Below, in pieces: positions 55,368 through 63,532 of a DNA stretch of 64,000 nucleotides. Below the pieces are notes generated by a model. It worked only from the letters and a program-made list of their open reading frames with translations. It did not search any database and was not told the origin of the DNA. The DNA comes from Clostridium chromiireducens (GTDB taxonomy: Bacteria > Bacillota > Clostridia > Clostridiales > Clostridiaceae), in assembly GCF_002029255.1 (NCBI RefSeq), contig NZ_MZGT01000006.1, positions 48,480 through 112,479 of the forward strand, in the 5' to 3' direction. Made by a program: the position numbers and the translations under genes. Each line of letters opens with the position of its first letter. The first letter of the stretch is position 1.

Positions 55368-56048
55368 CTATTTAATTGCACCACCATGAAAAAAACACTC
55401 AAAAACCTTTATATCTTCAAAATAAATTTCCTCATGTCCTTGGAACCAATTAAACTCCCCATTAATAATACAATGATATTTATATTGCCCATTTTGATAT
55501 ATAACAGGACCACGATAAGGATTTTCTTTACTTACTAAACTCAAAACTTCCTTCAAAAAACTTCCTGAGAATCTTTCATCTAAGACTCTTCCAATATAAT
55601 TCATTGACCAAACTGGAATCTCATCTTTCCATAAGGCTTCCTCACCAGAAAATTTTTCTCCTCCTAAATATGAGTCAATATACTTTAAATTTCCCTCTAC
55701 ATATTCTAAATCATGAGAATTTGGCCTTGATGGTTTACCTTCTGGTCCTTTTCCAGCATATGTGGATTTTTTCGCCCTACATAAAAAATCAATTATTCTT
55801 CCATCTATATAGTTAATCTTATTTTCTTCTATTGTCAAACGGCAATTTTCTTCATAGTCATTAACTAATTTATCAATGCTTACCTTAAATAAATCGCTTA
55901 ATGAAATTAATCTGGCAATATCAGGATAAGACTGCCCTACTTCCCATTTAGCAACTGCTTGCCTTGATATACCTAAAAATTCGGCTAATTTTTCTTGTGA
56001 TAGACCTTTTGCTTTTCTAAGTGTTTGCAATTGTTCTTGAAAACTCAT
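55368..56048 (-). CDS. XRE family regulator with DUF5680 domain
   Basis: This 226-residue protein has an XRE HTH (about 5-60: LRKAKGLSQEKLAEFLGISRQAVAKWEVGQSYPDI) and a C-terminal DUF5680 domain (about 85-222: IDFLCRAKKSTYAGKG, RPNSHDLEYVEGNLKYIDSYLGGEKFSGEEAL, VWSMNYIGRVL). DUF5680 may bind a small molecule. It lies 33 bases upstream of map on the same strand and may be co-transcribed with it. Confidence 0.9.
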   Translation of the reverse strand: MSFQEQLQTLRKAKGLSQEKLAEFLGISRQAVAKWEVGQSYPDIARLISLSDLFKVSIDKLVNDYEENCRLTIEENKINYIDGRIIDFLCRAKKSTYAGKGPEGKPSRPNSHDLEYVEGNLKYIDSYLGGEKFSGEEALWKDEIPVWSMNYIGRVLDERFSGSFLKEVLSLVSKENPYRGPVIYQNGQYKYHCIINGEFNWFQGHEEIYFEDIKVFECFFHGGAIK

Positions 56049-56165
56049 AGTTTAATCCCTCCTAATATCAGTATACTGACAATAATATCATGTTTCTACC
56101 ACTTAAATATAACAAATTTGACAACTAAAAGTTGCATTTAGCAAAAATAAAACAAACATACAATC

Positions 56166-56185
56166 ACTTAGACACTACTCTAAGT
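56166..56185 (+). promoter_or_regulatory. Second copy of the MerR-type operator
   Basis: ACTTAGA-CACTAC-TCTAAGT has the same perfect 7-bp arms as the promoter dyad at 56373-56392. The hexamers at the -35 and -10 positions (ATCACT and TCTATA) are poorer. It may be a decoy or auxiliary site. Confidence 0.5.
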
Positions 56186-56369
56186 GATCTATACTTTTAA
56201 ATAGCAGATAAAGCTGTATCACTTTAGGTCACTTCTGGTTCTTGATGAAGAGAAGACTTTCTTCTTTATTATAAAAGAGGGTTGTATAAACGTAAGAACA
56301 CAGATTTCTTGAATTTTATTAATGGTATACATGGCCAAAATCTCCTTAAAACATATTCTTAAATTGTAC

Positions 56370-56400
56370 TTGACTTAGATAAATCTCTAAGTGCTACTAT
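56370..56400 (+). promoter_or_regulatory. MerR-type promoter of the 56.6-kb SDR gene
   Basis: -35 TTGACT (56370-56375) and -10 TACTAT (56395-56400) are 19 bases apart. The perfect dyad ACTTAGA-N6-TCTAAGT (56373-56392) lies across the spacer. The likely regulator is the MerR protein encoded at 58207-58605, on the far side of the two genes. Confidence 0.7.
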
Positions 56401-56635
56401 TAGTACAAAGTACAATACAAGGGCTTTGAACGCGTTTTATAAATCTAGAAAAGAAGAGGAAAATGTACTTTAAATCGCGCAATGGTCTACAAAAGTCAGA
56501 TATATTCCGTAGATAGAATGTATAAATGGAATTTATGATTTTAGTTAGGTAAGGTATGCGATGTAAATAAAGTCTATATTATAAAATCAATCGGTGTACA
56601 AGTAAGTACAGTAGATATTAAAAGGAGTGTTTATT

Positions 56636-57568
56636 ATGGCAGAAAATATTAAACGTAACTGGACCTCAACTGATATAACATCACAAAAAGGTCGCTCGGT
56701 TGTTATTACAGGTACTGGAGGAATTGGTTATGAAACAGCATTGGAGATGACTCGTGCAGGAGCTGAAGTTATAATGGCGGGTCGAAATAAGGATAAAGGA
56801 GAAGAAGCTATAAGAAAGATTAAGAAAATAAATCCTAATGGCAATATACGTTTTGAGAAACTTGATCTAGCAGATCTTGCATCTATAAAAGTATTTGGTG
56901 AACGAATTAGATCTCAGATAAAAAGCTTAGATATTCTCATAAACAATGCAGCGGTAATGGCTCCTCCTAAGCGTTTGGTTACAAAAGATGGATTCGAACT
57001 GCAAATGGGGACAAATTATTTTGGACATTTTGCATTAACAGCACATATGCTTCCTCTTTTGAAGAAAGGAAATAAGCCTAGGGTAATCACTTTGAGTAGT
57101 GTAGCTCATCTTTCAGGATTTATGAACTTCGACGATCTTCAAGCAGAACATAACTACAAACCAATGGTAACTTATTCTCAGTCAAAACTTGCATGCCTTA
57201 TGTTTGCATTTGAATTGCAACGAAAAAGTGATGCAGCTGGCTGGGGAATTAGCAGTATGAGCGCACATCCAGGAATCTCAAGGACGGAATTAATCCCCAA
57301 TGGAGCTGGAAAGAATAGCGCATCGGGAATTATAAGACGCTTATTTGGACCTATTTTATTTCAGCCAGCAGCTCATGGAGCGTGGCCGTCACTTTATGCT
57401 GCGACAGCAGAAAATGCAACAGGCGGAACCTATTATGGACCTTCAAAAATGAACGAGACGAGAGGGTATCCTAAAATAGCTAAAATTGCACCACAAGCTA
57501 TGGATGTTGAGGTTGCTTCAAAGCTTTGGGAAGAATCAGAAAAGCTGACAAACACAAAGTTTATTTAA
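56636..57568 (+). CDS. Short-chain dehydrogenase/reductase (retinol-dehydrogenase-like)
   Basis: This 310-residue classical-type SDR has SVVITGTGGIGYETALEM near the start, NNAAVMAPPKRLV (NNAG-like) and the catalytic YSQSK near 183-187, preceded by TLSSVAHLS. The loop TGTGGIG is one residue shorter than the usual TGxxxGxG. The substrate is unknown. ATG 56636 is chosen with AAAGGAG upstream; GTG 56627 lies inside it. A small membrane protein gene follows by 96 bases. A MerR-type promoter lies 235 bases upstream. Confidence 0.88.
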   Translation: MAENIKRNWTSTDITSQKGRSVVITGTGGIGYETALEMTRAGAEVIMAGRNKDKGEEAIRKIKKINPNGNIRFEKLDLADLASIKVFGERIRSQIKSLDILINNAAVMAPPKRLVTKDGFELQMGTNYFGHFALTAHMLPLLKKGNKPRVITLSSVAHLSGFMNFDDLQAEHNYKPMVTYSQSKLACLMFAFELQRKSDAAGWGISSMSAHPGISRTELIPNGAGKNSASGIIRRLFGPILFQPAAHGAWPSLYAATAENATGGTYYGPSKMNETRGYPKIAKIAPQAMDVEVASKLWEESEKLTNTKFI

Positions 57569-57664
57569 TTAAAACCTAAGCCTATAAAAACCAATAGTGA
57601 ATACCTAATTGAATATAGTCAACTACATCTAATACGAGTGTGAAATTTGAAAAGGAGAGGTTAT

Positions 57665-58045
57665 ATGCATAAAATTCTTATTTACGCCACATATGGCTGG
57701 CTAACTTTTGGTGGAACAATGCACATATTAGTTGACGTTGTTTTACAATATTTACGCAAAACCCGATTACCAAGTGCCGAAACAACACTTTATTGGGGAT
57801 TGAATATTGCATACGGATTGGGACAGATTGTATTCGGATTGCTTGCACTTTTGGTTGCTCGGTATTCTTTCGAAGTCCTGAAGCAATGGCCTGCAATTAC
57901 AATCAGTTTTCTTGCTGCGGGAGCCTGGCTGGTATTCGGTTTTTTCTTTATTGAGTATCGTGAACCTAAAATCATGATTTTAATATTCATTATACTTCTT
58001 ATGGCTGCGACTATATCCGCCAATTTTGCTTATAAACTAGATTAG
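57665..58045 (+). CDS. Small membrane protein, unknown function
   Basis: This 126-residue protein has about four hydrophobic helices (near 4-30, 42-66, 72-95 and 100-122), with charged RKTRLPSAETT between the first two. It has GC-richer codons (CTGGCT, CTGGTATTCGG) than most neighbours. The frame opens at 57647, but AAAAGGAGAGG lies before ATG 57665. It follows the SDR gene on the same strand and is closed by a perfect terminator. I do not recognise the family. Confidence 0.75.
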   Translation: MHKILIYATYGWLTFGGTMHILVDVVLQYLRKTRLPSAETTLYWGLNIAYGLGQIVFGLLALLVARYSFEVLKQWPAITISFLAAGAWLVFGFFFIEYREPKIMILIFIILLMAATISANFAYKLD

Positions 58046-58060
58046 AGTCTTTGTAACATG

Positions 58061-58107
58061 CGATTGTTCTTACAGCATCTCCAAATGCTGTAAGAACAAT
58101 CGTTTTT
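58061..58107 (+). terminator. Terminator of the SDR-membrane protein operon
   Basis: A perfect 18-bp stem (58061-58078 with 58085-58102) with a 6-base loop is followed by TTTTT. Confidence 0.93.
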
Positions 58108-58206
58108 CACCTGATTTACAGACAAGTATTTTATATGAATTTAAATTCAACCACAATAGTTGCCGATATAATGAATATTAAAGTTTAAAAGTCGTTAGAT
58201 ATAAAA

Positions 58207-58605
58207 TTATTTTTTCTCCTCTTGCTCCAAAAATATACTAGAAAGAGATGAGCCATCATCGGAATCATAAAGAGCAATTTTCAGATCAATTATATTTAAA
58301 CTTTTCTTTAAATTATCTATTTGCTTTACAACCTCTTTCCTATGGTCAGTCATAATCTGCTTTCTCTGTTCAGAGGTTTCAACTCCTTGCATTGCTAAGT
58401 CGATATATCTTCTAATTTCCTTAACTGGCATACCGCTATTTTTTAAACAGCAAATAAGTTTAATGACGTTTAAATCTGAATCGCTAAACTGTCTATTTCC
58501 GGTACTATTTCTTGAGACAAAAGGCAGGAGCCCTTCTTTATCATAGAAGCGAATTGTATAAGGTGAAATATCACAAATATCTGCTACTTCATTTATTGTA
58601 TACAT
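58207..58605 (-). CDS. MerR family transcriptional regulator
   Basis: This 132-residue protein has a MerR HTH (YTINEVADICDISPYTIRFYDKEGLLPFVSRNSTGNRQFSDSDL, residues 2-45) and a coiled coil (about 85-112). There are no metal-site cysteines. It is a paralogue of the MerR protein at 52576-52998. The frame opens at 58644, but AAGGAGT precedes ATG 58605. Convergent with the SDR/membrane gene pair, it probably drives their promoter at 56370-56400. Confidence 0.9.
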   Translation of the reverse strand: MYTINEVADICDISPYTIRFYDKEGLLPFVSRNSTGNRQFSDSDLNVIKLICCLKNSGMPVKEIRRYIDLAMQGVETSEQRKQIMTDHRKEVVKQIDNLKKSLNIIDLKIALYDSDDGSSLSSIFLEQEEKK

Positions 58606-58662
58606 TAATTTATACTCCTTTAAAAACTTTATAAAATATTTCAAATGTACAAATTCTTTAAT

Positions 58663-58788
58663 TCATGAGTGGTAATAATCCTTCTGTTTATTATCCCTCA
58701 TGAATTTTATAGGATCACATTCAGCTTGGTCTCTGATGATAAATGAACTTATTACTTCTCTAATGTCTAATTTAATTCCATCTACCAT
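58663..58788 (-). pseudogene. Possible gene remnant (41 codons)
   Basis: A minus-strand frame with coding-like composition runs from ATG 58788 to TGA 58663 (VDGIKLDIREVISSF, AECDPIKFM, ending QKDYYHS). It has no ribosome site and is open a few codons upstream. It lies between the FMN reductase and MerR genes and looks like a truncated C-terminus. I do not recognise the family. Confidence 0.3.
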
Positions 58789-58820
58789 TGTGCTTATTGG
58801 GTATCTGGTGTGTTAAAAAT

Positions 58821-59384
58821 TTATTCAACTAAATTTTCTCCATCTTTAAATGCTCTTAAAGACAACTCTTCAAACATTGCTAAATCGGGCTCATGATTAG
58901 CTCCACAGTAATGAATGCTATCCTCTAATTTCCAACCATATGTTTCTAATACATTGTTAGCAAATTTAATGCCTTCTGCGGCTATTTTAGGATCTGAGTT
59001 TGCTTGAGCAAATATAGTTATTAACTTTTTACCAGGATGTCTAGGTGTACTAGTGTGTCCATCATGTTCAATCAATGGAAATGTACGGTCTAACCAAACT
59101 TTTGCTTGACCTGTAATTTGATAATAATATATTGGAGAACCAAATGCAACTGCATCTGCTTCCTTAATAGCTTCATACATTGGCTGTAAATAATCCTTAA
59201 TAGCACATCCGTCATGGGTACGGCAATACATACATCCTTGACATCCACGAATTCCAGGATCATGTAAATCAAATTCAATAACCTCAGCACCTTTGGATTT
59301 TGCTCCTTTTGCTACTTGCTCTAATAATTTTGTAGTATATCCATTCTTTCTTGGACTACCTTTGAAAATAACTACTTTTGACAT
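58821..59384 (-). CDS. Flavodoxin-fold NAD(P)H-dependent FMN reductase
   Basis: This 187-residue protein has the FMN-binding loop VIFKGSPRKNGYTTKLLEQV at the N-terminus, CQGCMYCRTHDGCAIKDYLQPMYE (an iron-flavoprotein-like cysteine motif) and FGSPIYYYQITGQAKVWLDRT. Such proteins reduce quinones or other electrophiles, or carry electrons. The Cys-x2-Cys-x2-Cys-x5-Cys arrangement could hold a Fe-S cluster as in archaeal iron-sulfur flavoproteins. It is divergent from an HxlR regulator, the usual pairing. Confidence 0.9.
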   Translation of the reverse strand: MSKVVIFKGSPRKNGYTTKLLEQVAKGAKSKGAEVIEFDLHDPGIRGCQGCMYCRTHDGCAIKDYLQPMYEAIKEADAVAFGSPIYYYQITGQAKVWLDRTFPLIEHDGHTSTPRHPGKKLITIFAQANSDPKIAAEGIKFANNVLETYGWKLEDSIHYCGANHEPDLAMFEELSLRAFKDGENLVE

Positions 59385-59531
59385 TTATATCTCTCCTTTA
59401 AATATAAAACTTTCTTAAATTAAGTCAATTATCTATTGACTAGCTTTATTATATTAAGTAACATATATTTCAACAAGTACGCAAAAAATATTTAGTTACT
59501 AATATTTATATAAGTAATGGAGGTTGCCTTT

Positions 59532-59852
59532 ATGGAAGACTGTTGCATAGACTATGCTTTAAATCTTATTAATGGAAAATGGAAATTATTAATCCTTTGG
59601 ACTATGTCCAAAAATGGAATTATTCGCTTTAATGAATTACAAAGAAAAGTTAATGGTATATCAAGCCTGATGCTATCAAAAAACTTAAAAGAACTGGAAG
59701 AAGACTGCCTTATTATCCGTCGTCAATACAATGAAATTCCACCAAGAGTAGAATATGAATTATCAGAGCTTAGCCAAAAACTCATAGTTGCTTTAAGGGC
59801 ACTTGATGAGTGGGGAAATGAAGTTTATAAACACAAAAACCCATCTATCTAA
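59532..59852 (+). CDS. HxlR family transcriptional regulator
   Basis: This 106-residue winged-helix protein has NGKWKLLILWTMSKNGIIRFNELQRKVNGISSLMLSKNLKELEEDCLIIRRQYNEIPPRVEYELSE. Cys residues at positions 3 and 4 (EDCCIDYAL) are placed like the redox-sensing N-terminal Cys of YodB/HypR. It is divergent from an FMN reductase gene and probably represses it. The gap holds an AAGTAAC...GTTACT inverted pair (about 59456-59499). The frame opens at 59517, but ATGGAGG precedes ATG 59532. Confidence 0.9.
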   Translation: MEDCCIDYALNLINGKWKLLILWTMSKNGIIRFNELQRKVNGISSLMLSKNLKELEEDCLIIRRQYNEIPPRVEYELSELSQKLIVALRALDEWGNEVYKHKNPSI

Positions 59853-59910
59853 CACAAATTTTCATATTCACAGGATTTATCATCAACTTTCTTCTGAAAA
59901 CAAAATAAGG

Positions 59911-59947
59911 AGGAGAACCGCATCCATCATCTGGACTTGGTTCTCCT
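59911..59947. repeat. GGAGAACC/GGTTCTCC stem-loop, copy 2
   Basis: AGGAGAACC (59911-59919) pairs with GGTTCTCCT (59939-59947) around a 19-base loop ending CATCTGGACTT. It shares stem and loop with the one at 37137-37166. It lies 59 bases after the HxlR stop codon and before the minus-strand EFR1 gene's end, so it may terminate either. Confidence 0.7.
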
Positions 59948-60040
59948 CTGTTAATTGGCATTTATAAAGGAAACTCGACTGGCATACACTCTTCTAGATG
60001 TAGCTTTATTGTCGGATTATTTTCTAAAGCAAATACATAG

Positions 60041-60787
60041 TTAATTATTTGCATTTATTATTTCCTTCAATGTAACATTTTGATTAACAAACCTAGCCTT
60101 ACTCTTTTCCTTTTTAACTCTTATTGAATTATGTGGACAATTATTCGTACATGCCAAACATCGCTGACAATTACTCATAAATAAAGGCTTCTTATCTACT
60201 TTTATATTATTTACAGGGCACACTTTTTCACAAGTTTTGCAGCCAGTGCAAGTATTTTCTACAGTAAAATTCTTCTCAAATTGATCATCATAAAATAATT
60301 TTTCACTTAACATTCTAAGACCACTTGCAATAAAAGAATGTTTTTTAATATATTTCTTTTCTTCATTAATATCTTTAATTATTTTTTCTAAGTTCTCTTC
60401 TATCTTTTTCTTGGGCTCTTTTTCTAGCTCCTTATTTATATCAAACCCAGGAAGGTAATTATCAATCATAACTATTTCATTAATATAAGAAAATTCAATT
60501 CCATTTCTATTCCCGATTTCTAAAAGATGTCTTGATGCTGCCCCTGCATACATCCCATAAGTTGCTATTCCAAAAATATATTTACTTTTAAATTTTGCTT
60601 TATTCAAAAATTCTTCAACGATTTTAGGAACTCCACCATTATAAATTGGAAATACAACCCCAATTTTTTCATCTTCAAAATCATATTTACCTTCTTTTAT
60701 TAATTTAGGAATTGAATAATAATCACTTCCAAGGCTTTTTGCTATATATAGACTATTTCCTGTTGCTGTGAAATATAAAATTTTCAT
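60041..60787 (-). CDS. EFR1 family flavodoxin-ferredoxin protein
   Basis: This 248-residue protein has an N-terminal flavodoxin-like domain (KILYFTATGNSLYIAKSL, VVFPIYNGGVP, FGIATYGMYAG). The C-terminus carries two 4Fe-4S motifs (CTGCKTCEKVCP and CQRCLACTNNCP). EFR1-type proteins may pass electrons between flavin and low-potential clusters; partners are unknown. The frame opens at 60853, but AAGGAGG lies before ATG 60787. It is divergent from a TetR gene, with the palindrome GTTACAATTGTAAC in the gap. Confidence 0.9.
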   Translation of the reverse strand: MKILYFTATGNSLYIAKSLGSDYYSIPKLIKEGKYDFEDEKIGVVFPIYNGGVPKIVEEFLNKAKFKSKYIFGIATYGMYAGAASRHLLEIGNRNGIEFSYINEIVMIDNYLPGFDINKELEKEPKKKIEENLEKIIKDINEEKKYIKKHSFIASGLRMLSEKLFYDDQFEKNFTVENTCTGCKTCEKVCPVNNIKVDKKPLFMSNCQRCLACTNNCPHNSIRVKKEKSKARFVNQNVTLKEIINANN

Positions 60788-60809
60788 AATATCCTCCTTG
60801 AATTTTAAT

Positions 60810-60823
60810 GTTACAATTGTAAC
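60810..60823. promoter_or_regulatory. Candidate TetR operator
   Basis: GTTACAATTGTAAC is a perfect 14-bp palindrome between the divergent EFR1 and TetR genes. A half-site CGTTACAA recurs at about 60883. TetR regulators usually bind such palindromes. Confidence 0.6.
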
Positions 60824-60906
60824 GCTTATTTGAGTATAGTATAATGTGAACAAAAGAATATTTCAATAGAAGTTGGAGCAAACGTTACAAAAGAAAGGAT
60901 ATTGTT

Positions 60907-61446
60907 ATGGTAAATAAAGCTACTAATATGCAAAATATGATAACAAAAGAAAGTATTTTCACTGCACTTATGATTTTAATGGAAAAAAAGAATTTCAAAG
61001 AAATTTCCATTACAGAAATAACAAATAAAGCTGGAGTATCTCGAATGGCTTTTTATAGAAATTATAATATAAAGGAAGATATTATTACCACATACATTGA
61101 TGAACTCTTTAAAGAATATTCTAAAGAAGTGATTCAAAAAGAAAACCTAGACAATTATGAAAATCTACGTTTATATTTCTCTTATTTTAGAGAACATGAA
61201 AAATTAATTTCTAATTTGATTAATTCCAATTTAATTAACATACTTCTTGAAAAATGTATTGAATCTTTTTATGAACTATCTCAAAGGATTCTCTGCAAAA
61301 ATTCACTTCTTCCAGAACAGCATAAATTTTGGATTGAGTATATGGCAGGTGGATTATATAATGTATTAATCGAATGGGCTAAAAATGGGATGAAACAAAG
61401 TGATGACTATATGGCAAAGACAATCTCTGAATTTATAAATAAGTAA
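60907..61446 (+). CDS. TetR/AcrR family transcriptional regulator
   Basis: This 179-residue protein has a TetR HTH (about 15-60: SIFTALMILMEKKNFKEISITEITNKAGVSRMAFYRNYNIKEDIITTYI). An all-helical ligand-binding domain follows (about 65-178, TetR_C_33-like). Divergent from an EFR1 ferredoxin and 84 bases ahead of an EamA transporter, it could regulate both. The ribosome site GAAAGGA precedes ATG 60907; internal ATGs also exist. Confidence 0.88.
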   Translation: MVNKATNMQNMITKESIFTALMILMEKKNFKEISITEITNKAGVSRMAFYRNYNIKEDIITTYIDELFKEYSKEVIQKENLDNYENLRLYFSYFREHEKLISNLINSNLINILLEKCIESFYELSQRILCKNSLLPEQHKFWIEYMAGGLYNVLIEWAKNGMKQSDDYMAKTISEFINK

Positions 61447-61529
61447 TATAGATGCAACATTCAAAATCACTTTTAGAAGCACATGAGAATGATTAGAAGT
61501 GCTATTTTTATTAGAAAGGACGTGATTTT

Positions 61530-62423
61530 TTGAGGAATTCACATAGAATCATAAATTATATATTTTTATTTTTAGGAGTTTTAGCCATTTCCACATCTGC
61601 TATATTTGTAAAACTATCAACAGCACCTGCTCCAATTATAGCTACATATAGGTTAGTTTTTTCGACCTTAATGATATTGCCTGTAATGATTCTTAATAAA
61701 AAATATATTCTCGAAATAAAAAAATTAAGACTTAAGCAATTGGCAGCAGTTTTTTCATCAGGAATTTTTCTAGCAATACATTACATACTCTGGTTCGAAT
61801 CTTTACGTTTTACTTCAGTTGCAAGTTCAACAGTTCTTGTGACCATGCAGCCACTATTTGCTTTTATTGGAAGCTATTTTTTCTTTGGTGAGAGATTAAA
61901 AAAGCTATCTATATTCGGTGGTTTTTTATCCATATCAGGAAGCTGTATAATAGGATTTGGTGATTTCAATATTGGCGGTATAGCATTAATAGGAGATCTG
62001 CTTGCTTTATTAGCCGCTGGAGTTATTACAGCGTATTTCCTTATTGGACAAAACATAAGAAAAAATTTATCTTTAGTTTCTTATGTTTTTATTTGTTATT
62101 TAAGCAGTAGTATATTTTTATTAGGATATTCAGTCATATTAAAATATCCACTAATAGGTTATCAAAATTCTGATTGGCTATGGTTTTTCTGCCTGGCATT
62201 AATTCCAACAATACTTGGACAAACAGTTTTAAACTGGTTAATTAAGTGGTTAAGTACTTCAACTATTTCCATGAGTATATTAGGTGAGCCAGTTGGAACA
62301 TGTATATTAGCATATTTAATCCTTAATGAATCCATAACTTATAATCAAATTCTTGGATCAACAATTATTTTAATAGGAATAGGTATATTCTTAATTGGTA
62401 AAATGACAAAAGTAGAAAAGTAA
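61530..62423 (+). CDS. EamA family drug/metabolite transporter
   Basis: This 297-residue protein has about ten helices in two EamA repeats (AISTSAIFVKLSTAPAPIIATYRLVFS, AIHYILWFESLRFTSVASSTVLVTMQPLFAF, and SMSILGEPVGTCILAYLILNESIT in the second). It would export a metabolite or take it up. The start is a TTG at 61530 with GAAAGGA nine bases upstream; no ATG fits. It follows the TetR gene by 84 bases on the same strand and is closed by a strong terminator. Confidence 0.9.
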   Translation: MRNSHRIINYIFLFLGVLAISTSAIFVKLSTAPAPIIATYRLVFSTLMILPVMILNKKYILEIKKLRLKQLAAVFSSGIFLAIHYILWFESLRFTSVASSTVLVTMQPLFAFIGSYFFFGERLKKLSIFGGFLSISGSCIIGFGDFNIGGIALIGDLLALLAAGVITAYFLIGQNIRKNLSLVSYVFICYLSSSIFLLGYSVILKYPLIGYQNSDWLWFFCLALIPTILGQTVLNWLIKWLSTSTISMSILGEPVGTCILAYLILNESITYNQILGSTIILIGIGIFLIGKMTKVEK

Positions 62424-62450
62424 AAATAATATAAGATAAATAGTGGAGAT

Positions 62451-62499
62451 ATCACAAAAAGTCAGGTTTATTCTAAATTATAGCCTGACTTTTTGTGAT
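62451..62499 (+). terminator. Terminator of the EamA gene
   Basis: ATCACAAAAAGTCAGG (62451-62466) pairs perfectly with CCTGACTTTTTGTGAT (62484-62499). It begins 28 bases after the stop codon. Confidence 0.9.
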
Positions 62500-62614
62500 T
62501 TAGAAATATTCAGAGGTACACCATAACGCTCTGATCCTGCTTCCTTAGTTTGTGGCTTCCCTGAATGAATCTTTGCTTTTCTTTTAATAGTTTTTTACTA
62601 ATGTAAAAAACTCT

Positions 62615-63409
62615 TTAATGCTTAAGCTTTTTAATTACTTTATCATTTGGTTTTCTATAACGCACTGACTTGTGCTTATTTGAATAAATGGCTTTAGTCG
62701 GACAATTATTATAACAAATAAAACAGGATTCGCACTTTTTTTCATCAAATTCAGGATATTCATGCTTAAAATATATTGCCTCATATGGACATTTTTCTTG
62801 GCACATTTTACATTTTATACATTTATCTTTGTTCACATGTTTTTCACCAATTGAAACTAAAGAATTTCCACTTAAGAGTTTCTTTACTACTGTAAAAACT
62901 CTTTTTTTCTTAATTGATATTTCTTTGATTTCTATACCTCTATTTATTTCATTGACTTTCTTATCAAGATTTCTTATAAATTCATTAAATTTAATAAGTT
63001 CTTTTTCATTTGGAGCATTCTCACTTGTAATTTTATATTTGATCATAATTGGAGAACTCTCTGGAGTATTAAGTGCAAACCCTGCTATTAATTTATATCC
63101 TCTTTCTTTTACTGATTCACCTAAAATACTTAGTGTATTACCGTTTATAAGACCATATGTATTAAATACAAATACATATTTCTTTTCCTCTTTATTTATA
63201 CTTTCAATAAAATTTTCAACATATTTTGGAGGGCTAAAGAATTGTGCATAAGTAGCAAATCCTAATATAGTATATTGATTAATATCTGGTATGTTTTTGT
63301 TATTCATATCATGAAAATCAAAATCTATATTGTTAATTTTTGAAACGATGTACTCAGCAGCTAATTTTGTAGTACCAGTACCAGAAAAATAAAATATTAA
63401 TCCTTTCAT
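62615..63409 (-). CDS. EFR1 family flavodoxin-ferredoxin protein
   Basis: This 264-residue protein has an N-terminal flavodoxin-like domain (GLIFYFSGTGTTKLAAEYI, ILGFATYAQFFSPPKYVENFI, FVFNTYGLINGNTL). The C-terminal pair of 4Fe-4S motifs is CIKCKMCQEKCP and CESCFICYNNCP. It is a paralogue of the protein at 60041-60787 and has a similar lysine-rich tail. Its upstream neighbour on the same strand is an Rrf2 regulator. The promoter region holds AT-rich palindromes like those before that regulator. Confidence 0.9.
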   Translation of the reverse strand: MKGLIFYFSGTGTTKLAAEYIVSKINNIDFDFHDMNNKNIPDINQYTILGFATYAQFFSPPKYVENFIESINKEEKKYVFVFNTYGLINGNTLSILGESVKERGYKLIAGFALNTPESSPIMIKYKITSENAPNEKELIKFNEFIRNLDKKVNEINRGIEIKEISIKKKRVFTVVKKLLSGNSLVSIGEKHVNKDKCIKCKMCQEKCPYEAIYFKHEYPEFDEKKCESCFICYNNCPTKAIYSNKHKSVRYRKPNDKVIKKLKH

Positions 63410-63532
63410 AATTTACACTCCTCAATCTTTAATATCAACTACATAATCTTTATATATTTTATATATAGTTATCTATATAAATAAACTGAATTGAAAGTAG
63501 TTTATTGACAATTTTCAATTCAGTATTTATAA

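Larger units (their letters stand above)
56049..56635. other. Long regulatory region with two MerR-type operators
   Basis: This 590-base gap between divergent genes contains no gene I can support. It has two copies of ACTTAGA-N6-TCTAAGT (56166-56185 and 56373-56392), 207 bases apart. It also has AT-rich runs between and a 5' leader of about 220 bases before the dehydrogenase start. The space between the operators could be a decayed gene. Confidence 0.5.
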
